DNA of 64,000 nucleotides from Puccinellia tenuiflora. Taxonomy: Eukaryota > Streptophyta > Magnoliopsida > Poales > Poaceae. Position 1 is the first letter of the stretch. Each line of letters starts with the position of its first letter. Location: contig QRDG01000240.1 of the NCBI GenBank assembly GCA_012064385.1, forward strand, positions 975,332-1,039,331, written 5' to 3'. The position numbers were made by a program, and so were the translations under genes. The notes below the pieces were generated by a model, which was not told the origin of the DNA, ran no database searches, and saw only the letters and a list, made by a program, of their open reading frames with translations. This document shows, piece by piece, positions 58,376-64,000 of this stretch.

Positions 58376-61300
58376 GGTGGTAACTTTAGTTATCCTTTGT
58401 TGATAACTTTTAGTTTATCAGGTTGGTAACTTATAGTTTATTAGGTTGGTAACTTCTAGTTTATGATTCATGTAGAAGGATTAGATTCCATGAACATGAC
58501 AATTGAAGAATACGCTGCAAAGAATGGTGGTATATACCCTGCCAGTATGCTTTTCCGTAATTTTGGAGAACCTGAATGGAATTGGGGAAGTCCATTTGAT
58601 TCCCCTGCTGAGACTTCTACTGATCACAACACTAAAGCGCAGCCAATTCAAACTGCTTGTTATGTGCCTGCCACTGATGCTCCCACTGAAGTTGAGCCAG
58701 CTGAACGAGATGGTTGTGCGCCTGCCGCTGATGCTCCCACTGAAGCTGATCCATCTGATTCCCAAATTATCCACATTATTGAAGCTGAAGATGCTCTTCC
58801 TATCTCATTTGCAATGCCCACTAACTCAACCGGTAAGTTTTGCTGGTAACTATAGTGTTCATTGCATGGTAACTTTATTATTGATTGAGTGATAACTTTT
58901 TTTACTGACCAGTGTGCATTTGGTTGTTTTCATGAACATTGCTAACTTTTTATTAGGGGCTAAATATAGTGTACACTCAATGGTAACTTTTATTATCATT
59001 TGTCTGGTAATTCTTAGTTAGCTTTTCATCGTGGACTATGATGTTTTTGATGCATGGTAACTTTAATATATATTGCATGGTAACTCTATTGAATACCCCT
59101 GGTAACTTTTTCTTTGGGTATTTATTTTCATATTTTTTTGATTTGGGAATTTTTATTTGCATCCTAATTGGTAACTTCATTGCAACCTGCTTGGTAACTT
59201 TTTATTTTTGCGAACGCATGGTAGAACTTTTATTTCAACATGTTTCTGTCAACTTTTCATAGCAAACTGCCTTGTAACTTTTATTTGTATCATGCCTGGT
59301 ACCTTTTTTATAACTATGGTTTGTTATTTGTTTCCCCTTTTTCTTTTTTGCTTCTGCATCCATTTTGTGGGGCACATATTTTCATATAGGTAATGTTGTT
59401 ATTCGTACACACACCTCGCATGGAGCAGCAGGGATGGATGGTGCAAAAGACGGTGTCAAAGGCTCTAAATAATCGAAGATCGGTGTGCTCTAGGAGATGT
59501 GTTTTCTGTGGATGGGGGGGGGGGGGGGGGGGTGGGGCGGGGAGTGGGGGAGCTAGAGGGTTTGTGGTTGCGGTGGGGGTGATTCATCTGTTGTAATGGT
59601 CCAAGACGGTAGTACTTTTGTTATCAGTATGTATGAATATTAACGACTCTGAATATCCGTTTCCTCGTTGTAATAATGTGATTCTTCTACGGTTATTTTT
59701 TTGTTGGCTATGTGATATAGAACTCCTGTTCTAATGTTTTTTATGGGTATAAACATGTGGTATTTGTTGTTGTGTTCCACGTGGCGACCCTTTTTTCGTT
59801 TATTTGATTACATTCTTTTTCTTCTCGTCCCTTTCCCTTTGTGTTTTTTCTGTAGCTCAAAATAAATCAGTTGATCGTGACAAATGCGAATTCACTGTCA
59901 AGGATGAGTCTGGAGTTAATTAACTGGATGATTTATTGTCTGAAAAGTCAGGTGTTCAAAAGTATTATAGCAGAGATAAAAAGGCCCCTATGGAAAAAAT
60001 CCCCGAATTTGAAGGTATTCCACCATGTTTTTTCAAGGAGTGTATACAGTTGTCACATTTACATTTCTGCTCATTTCTTTTTCTTTATCTCACATGCAGA
60101 TGCGCAAGACTTTTGTACCCCAGCAATGCCTATGCCACGATCTAGTATGGATGCTGCTAGCAGTACCCCGAGGACCCGGATTCGTAGGGAGAGAATCATT
60201 CAGCCTTCCATGTACGTTTTTGCCTCCATACAGTTCCATCATTAGCACCAAGCATCAGGATGCATTATACCAGAAAGTTATAATACACACGCAGGACTCA
60301 AAGGAGTCCAAGCTTAAAGAGTAAATCCTCATTTCTGATTATGCTTCAATTTTATGGTTGGCAACTCCTTTTTAATGCATCTTAGTGGGTAAATATTTTT
60401 TCTATTTTTATTGTGTTCCACAACACTAGAATTCTTCACATTGGCGATATGTGGGTAACTGCTGGTGAACTTGCTGGTAGTGTGAGGCCTGAAGGTTTGC
60501 TATCAAACACTGTTGTTGAAATCGGAGTTTCTGTTTTGCAACAATCGTGTGGAGACAAGAAGGTTATATTCCCATGGATTGCCACATCATACCTACTTGA
60601 TCGGAATTTCAATTCAAATGTTTTGAAGAAGCACTTTAGGAGAGATGAGAAGTATAAGCTTAGCCACAAAAATTTGGTAAGCTTATATCTTTTGTTGTTT
60701 CTTTTTTCCATCTGTTTTCTCAATGTTGGTTATGATCAAGCTTAAACCTGATGAAGCTATATTTTTTCTGCTAGCTTTGTTTCCCTGTAATCCAGAAGCT
60801 TGGAACAGCCAAGAAGTCTCCGTCCCATTGGTACGTGTTGTCGCTCAATATGGACGCAAAGAGGTTTGAGATTTTAGATTCTCTTCGGGACGAAAACGAC
60901 GAGGAAATGATCGAACATGCTACCCGTTTGGTTGATGCGATTAAAGCAGTGTACCTGGTTAATTACAAGGATTCCAAAAAAAAAAACAGATCCAAGATTT
61001 TGAGCTGGTGTACATTCTTGTCCCAAAGCAAAACAATCTGTGAGTTTTTCATATTTTTTCTTTTCTTTTTCTGTGCAGCAGTAGGCGTTTGCTGATTACA
61101 TTTTTCTGAATACAAATCCACGTGTCAAACTTTTCCAGTACAAAGTAGGTGATAACTTTAGCCTATAGTAGTTGGTAAGTTTAGCCTTAAGTAGATGGTA
61201 ACTTTTACATACATATGGTTGTAACTTTATGTTAAAGTATGTGGTAACTTTTAGTTTCAAGTAGCTGGTAATTCTATTTTTTTTATATTTTTCCTGTTAT

Positions 61301-62010
61301 GCTAACTAGCAGTGGCAGGCATGGGTGTGGCATAATGATAAGATATAATTTATTTTCCATGCCTCAGACTACTCAGTACAAACTAGGTGAAAACTTTTTA
61401 GCATATAGTAGAAGGTAAGTTTAGCATTAATTAGGTGGTAACTTTTACCTAAATGGGGTGGTAACTTTATTTTAAAGTATGTGGTAACTTTAAGGCTAAA
61501 GTAGCTGGTAACTCTCTATTTTTTTATATTTTTTCCTGTTTTTTGCTAACTAGCACTGTCAGGCATGGGTATGGCATAATGATAAGCTCTAATTTATTTC
61601 ATCGTTCTCTGCTTTTTTTGTTCCTTTTCAGGTTTGATTATGGATTCTTTATGCTCAAGTTCCTGGAACTGTGGGACGGACGTGTGTCGCCTGCAATAAC
61701 TTTTGAACAGATACCACCTTTGAGGAAAGTGTTGACTGCTAGGTGGCTGGAGCATGCTGAAAACAAGTTTAAGTCGTGGAAGATACTTCTCGAGAGCAAC
61801 GTGTTTTGAGGTAGTGTAACTTTTTTTTATATTAGACACATGATAACTTTAGCATAATAGGGTTGGTAAGTTTAGCATATTTTGGTTGATAACTTTAGCT
61901 TCAACAGCATGGTAACTTTGTTTTTCCCAAAATCAGTTAATCTCTGTTATGTACAAGCACAAGGTAACTTTAGCTAGAACAGTATGATAACTTCATTGTC
62001 AGTAGGCTGG
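58376..62010. repeat. Dispersed GGTAACTTT motifs in later introns and 3' flank of the Ulp1-like gene
   Basis: Motifs of the form TGGTAACTTTTA occur in clusters at 58376-58462, 58853-59300, 61140-61270, 61385-61525 and 61840-62010. Each cluster lies in an intron or after the stop codon, and none was seen in the exons. The intron before the last exon also holds a roughly 240-base tandem duplication (about 61134-61357 and 61373-61600), both copies ending with AGGCATGGGTRTGGCATAAT. Confidence 0.85.
59516..59550 (+). repeat. G run in the Ulp1-like gene
   Basis: An 18-base G run followed by TGGGGCGGGGAGTGGGGG lies just after the exon-like block at 59393-59480. It could form a G-quadruplex. Confidence 0.9.
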
Positions 62011-62390
62011 TAACTTCATCAGGATACAATGTTTCATAATATAACCGATTCTAAACACAACTTAGGCCAGAAACTAGCTGATACAGCGCTTACAAACAGC
62101 ACATCTTATTTTTTCTCTGCGGATTGAACGATCTGTTTGACACCAACAGAAGCATCTTTTTCTCACTATTTTTCACATGCTATTTCCTGGTAGTAGCCCC
62201 AACTTTCGTACTTTTTCTGGGCAGCTGCGGATGGTATGATCTGTAGATTTACAGCCGCTGCATTTTCTTGGCTTCTTTGTTGCAAGATCAAGCGGATTCT
62301 TGTTTGCTATTTTTCTGGCCTACCTTTGGCGACAGACCTAGGTGGGTTCCTTATTTTTTGCCCGAGTGGGAAGTCAGTCCCTGAAGCGCT

Positions 62391-63383
62391 TTATGTTGGT
62401 ACAGGTGTGTTGTTTGTGCTTGAATCATGCAATGGTGCGACTGGTGCGCATGGTGCGCTAGATGATGGCATAGTCGACGCTTGAGCTGCTACTTCCTTTG
62501 CTTTCTTCTCTTCTCTCTTCCTGTATATATCAAGATCAGCCTTCATAGCCATCATGTGTGTCTTAACTATACGTCTTCCGTCGTTAGTCAAGCATGCCAC
62601 TTTTGCAATTTTTCTGAAATCATCCCGCATTGATGCTAATACCATCATACTTCTTGCATCTTCTGGCATCCCTTAACGCGGAGCATCATGTACTGCCTCA
62701 GAGTTAGGGTCACCTAGGAGATCTTCAACATCCCAGGACCACCGTTTTAGTATGTACTGTTCTGGTATTTGACGCATACCGATTTGGTTCATCACCTTCA
62801 AGATGTGATAGCATAGGACACCATCGCGTTCAAACTTGCAGCAGTTGCATGAAAAAATGCCCGAGTCAGTGTTTGCAATCACCAAGTAGTTTCTATCTCC
62901 ATAGTGTGGAACTGGACCATCCATTACACTCAGCTCGTACCGATATCCTTGTAGGGGCCGGAAGAAGTATGACATTGACTCCTTTAGTTCCCACTGAAAC
63001 CGGAAGAAGATGTTTCTTGTGTATGCTTTTGCCATCTGTTTCTCTATAGGGGTGCGACACCACATGTCTGGATCTGTCAGAGTTGTGTCTGCTTCTGCTT
63101 TCCTCTCGGCATTGAGTATCTTGTCTTGGATTAACTTGTACTGTTTTAGAAAATCAAATATAGAGTTCTGCGGGTTTATGTATCTCTTTAGTACCGCGTT
63201 GAATCCTTCGCTCCTAGCGGTGGTCTGCAGGAAGGGGAAAAAGTCATGCATAAAGTATGCCGAAACCCAGCATGTCATGCGTTCCCACACCGCTTGTAGG
63301 TCCCTGTTACCGCGTTCTCCATGCAGATCAAGCATTGCATTCCAGTTTCCCTCAAACTCTTCCGGGGTTAGTGAAAGAACAAA
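62391..63383 (-). pseudogene. FAR1/MURA-type Mutator transposase, C-terminal part, truncated by a retroelement
   Basis: On the minus strand the frame opens at 63383 with SLTPEEFEGNWNAM, a FAR1/MURA motif. It continues with FFPFLQTTARSEGFNAVLKR (transposase region) and then IFSCNCCKFERDGVLCYHIL, a SWIM zinc finger (CxC...CxH), and RQIPEQYILKRWSWD. An in-frame TAA at 62670-62672 separates the last 92 codons (62391-62669), which stay open to a stop at 62388. The N-terminal DNA-binding part and first catalytic residues would lie upstream of 63383, where an unrelated retroelement begins. The family moves Mutator-like elements or, when domesticated, acts as a transcription factor. Here it converges on the Ulp1-like gene. 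Confidence 0.85.
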
Positions 63384-63386
63384 ATA

Positions 63387-64000
63387 TGCCTAGATGTTGC
63401 CTAGAGGGGGGTGAATAGGCGATTAACACTTTTTCTATTTAAGGGCTTGGTAATTGCGGAATAAAACTATGTGTTTAAATTAACAAGACAACAACCTAAA
63501 TTACTAGGTTTACCTTTGTGCACCAACAACTTATGCTAAGCAAGGCAAGCAACAAGGTGATAGGAAGATATAAACTTCAAGCACGAAGGCTATCACAATG
63601 TAAATTGCATAAGTAAAAGGCTCGGGTATAGAAATAACCGAGGCACGCGGAGACGAGGATGTATTCCCAAGTTTCTCCTTGTTAAGAGAGTACGTCTCGT
63701 TGGAGGGGTGTGAGCTCGCCACAAGAGGCCTACTCAAGATGCCACAAAGGCCTCACCCTATTCTCCGATGAACCGCACCCAAGGGTTTGGTTCACCTTCC
63801 ACTATCGGAATCCTTCGAGGCGGATTCCGGAGCCCTTTTACAACTCCCTTGGGACACACACCCACAACTCAATTGGGGGCTCCCAAAACGTGCCGAAGCT
63901 TCACAACTCGAAGTCTTCGCGGCACCTCCAACCGTCTAGGGTACACAATGCAGCCAAGAGGCACAAGCTCTTGGGAACACAATGCACCCAAGAGTAACAA
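63387..64000. mobile_element. Start of an LTR retroelement running off the window
   Basis: Right after the transposase coding ends, the sequence changes to TGCCTAGATGTTGCCTAGAG and GGGGGTGAATAGGCG, a start I associate with LTR retrotransposons in Triticeae. The rest (to 64000) has no ORF of note. The far end and target duplication are outside the window, so type and strand are open. Confidence 0.55.

Larger units (their letters stand above)
43843..61809 (+). pseudogene. Multi-exon Ulp1-like (C48) gene of a Mutator-like element, disrupted
   Basis: Exons with GT-AG borders: 43843-44399, 44839-44949, 45046-45195, 45300-45398, 45514-45740 continuing at 57596, then 58472-58832, about 59393, 59855-60016, 60100-60210, 60430-60676, 60776-61035 and 61632-61809. 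The N-terminal part (FPVLHNPLIAWFSGTYDSGS, DQSVFRSLGLPMGP) resembles mobile-element-associated plant domains. The middle is basic and low-complexity. The end is C48-like: HWYVLSLNMDAKRFEILDSL gives His and Asp, but FDYGFFMLKFLELWDG has Tyr where DCG carries the catalytic Cys. Damage includes an 11-base tandem duplication (44229-44250) shifting exon 1, a TAG at about 45682, the LTR element inside exon 5, a TAA in the 59855 exon (VN*LDD) and a frameshifting A run near 60977. Removing the LTR element and one TSD copy leaves the reading frame continuous. Exon borders are my reading, not tested. Confidence 0.7.
42663..63386. mobile_element. Probable Kaonashi-type Mutator-like element: Ulp1-like gene converging on a FAR1/MURA transposase
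   Basis: A plus-strand multi-exon Ulp1-like gene (43843-61809) and a minus-strand FAR1/MURA transposase (62391-63383) converge with about 580 bases between their stop codons. Mutator-like elements carrying both genes are known in plants (Kaonashi group), and many lack long terminal inverted repeats. No terminus could be fixed; the limits given are only the outer edges of recognisable content. The locus is later invaded by a tandem LTR element and by a retroelement at 63387. Both genes are broken, so this is a fossil. Confidence 0.6.

Noticed and set aside
59393..59596. Glycine-rich protein ORF
   Set aside because: It is produced by the G run at 59516-59550.

Overview
The window looks like nuclear DNA of a large-genome grass, most likely Triticeae (wheat, barley, rye or Aegilops type). 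The reasons are nested CACTA, Harbinger, Stowaway, Helitron, LINE and LTR elements, a CACTA terminus beginning CACTAGTAGAAAAA, a solo LTR beginning TGATACGTGTCAAACG, an LTR element with a tRNA-Asp primer site, and a grass-like plastid trnF fragment. All identifications were made by reading the sequence; no database search was run.

Only two loci look like ordinary host genes. One is an intronless CTD/SCP-type phosphatase (20417-21346, minus). The other is a small secreted-peptide precursor (36456-36782, plus) ending in a PSPGIGH-type motif, with a TATA box about 100 bases upstream.

Layout. 1-3175: end of a CACTA element with a decayed TNP2-type transposase and subterminal repeats. 3206-3881: retroposon with target-site duplication (TSD). 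5121-7687: Helitron carrying gene fragments, one CIPK-like. 8722-9356: GT/poly-G tract and a 204-base tandem duplication, one copy hit by a Tourist-like MITE. 10047-10218: Stowaway. 10851-13748: two abutting PIF/Harbinger elements. 14162-17298: complete CACTA deletion derivative with a multi-exon Ulp1/C48 gene. 17416-17809, 35890-36063 and 41934-42308: three Mutator-type MITEs with 8-11 base TSDs. 23052-29345: LINE remnants, a Stowaway split by a minus-strand Helitron, and a 206-base plastid trnL-trnF insertion inside a LINE. 30426-31982: solo LTR with TSD TATAA. 36994-38970: truncated LINE with a 522-codon reverse-transcriptase ORF.

42.7-63.4 kb: the most unusual locus. A decayed multi-exon Ulp1-like gene (plus) converges on a FAR1/MURA-type transposase (minus), the gene pair known from Kaonashi-type Mutator-like elements. 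Its introns are filled with a dispersed GGTAACTTT motif. One coding exon is split by an 11.85 kb tandem LTR retroelement (LTR-internal-LTR-internal-LTR, TSD GATGC), and the transposase is cut at its upstream side by another retroelement that runs off the window.
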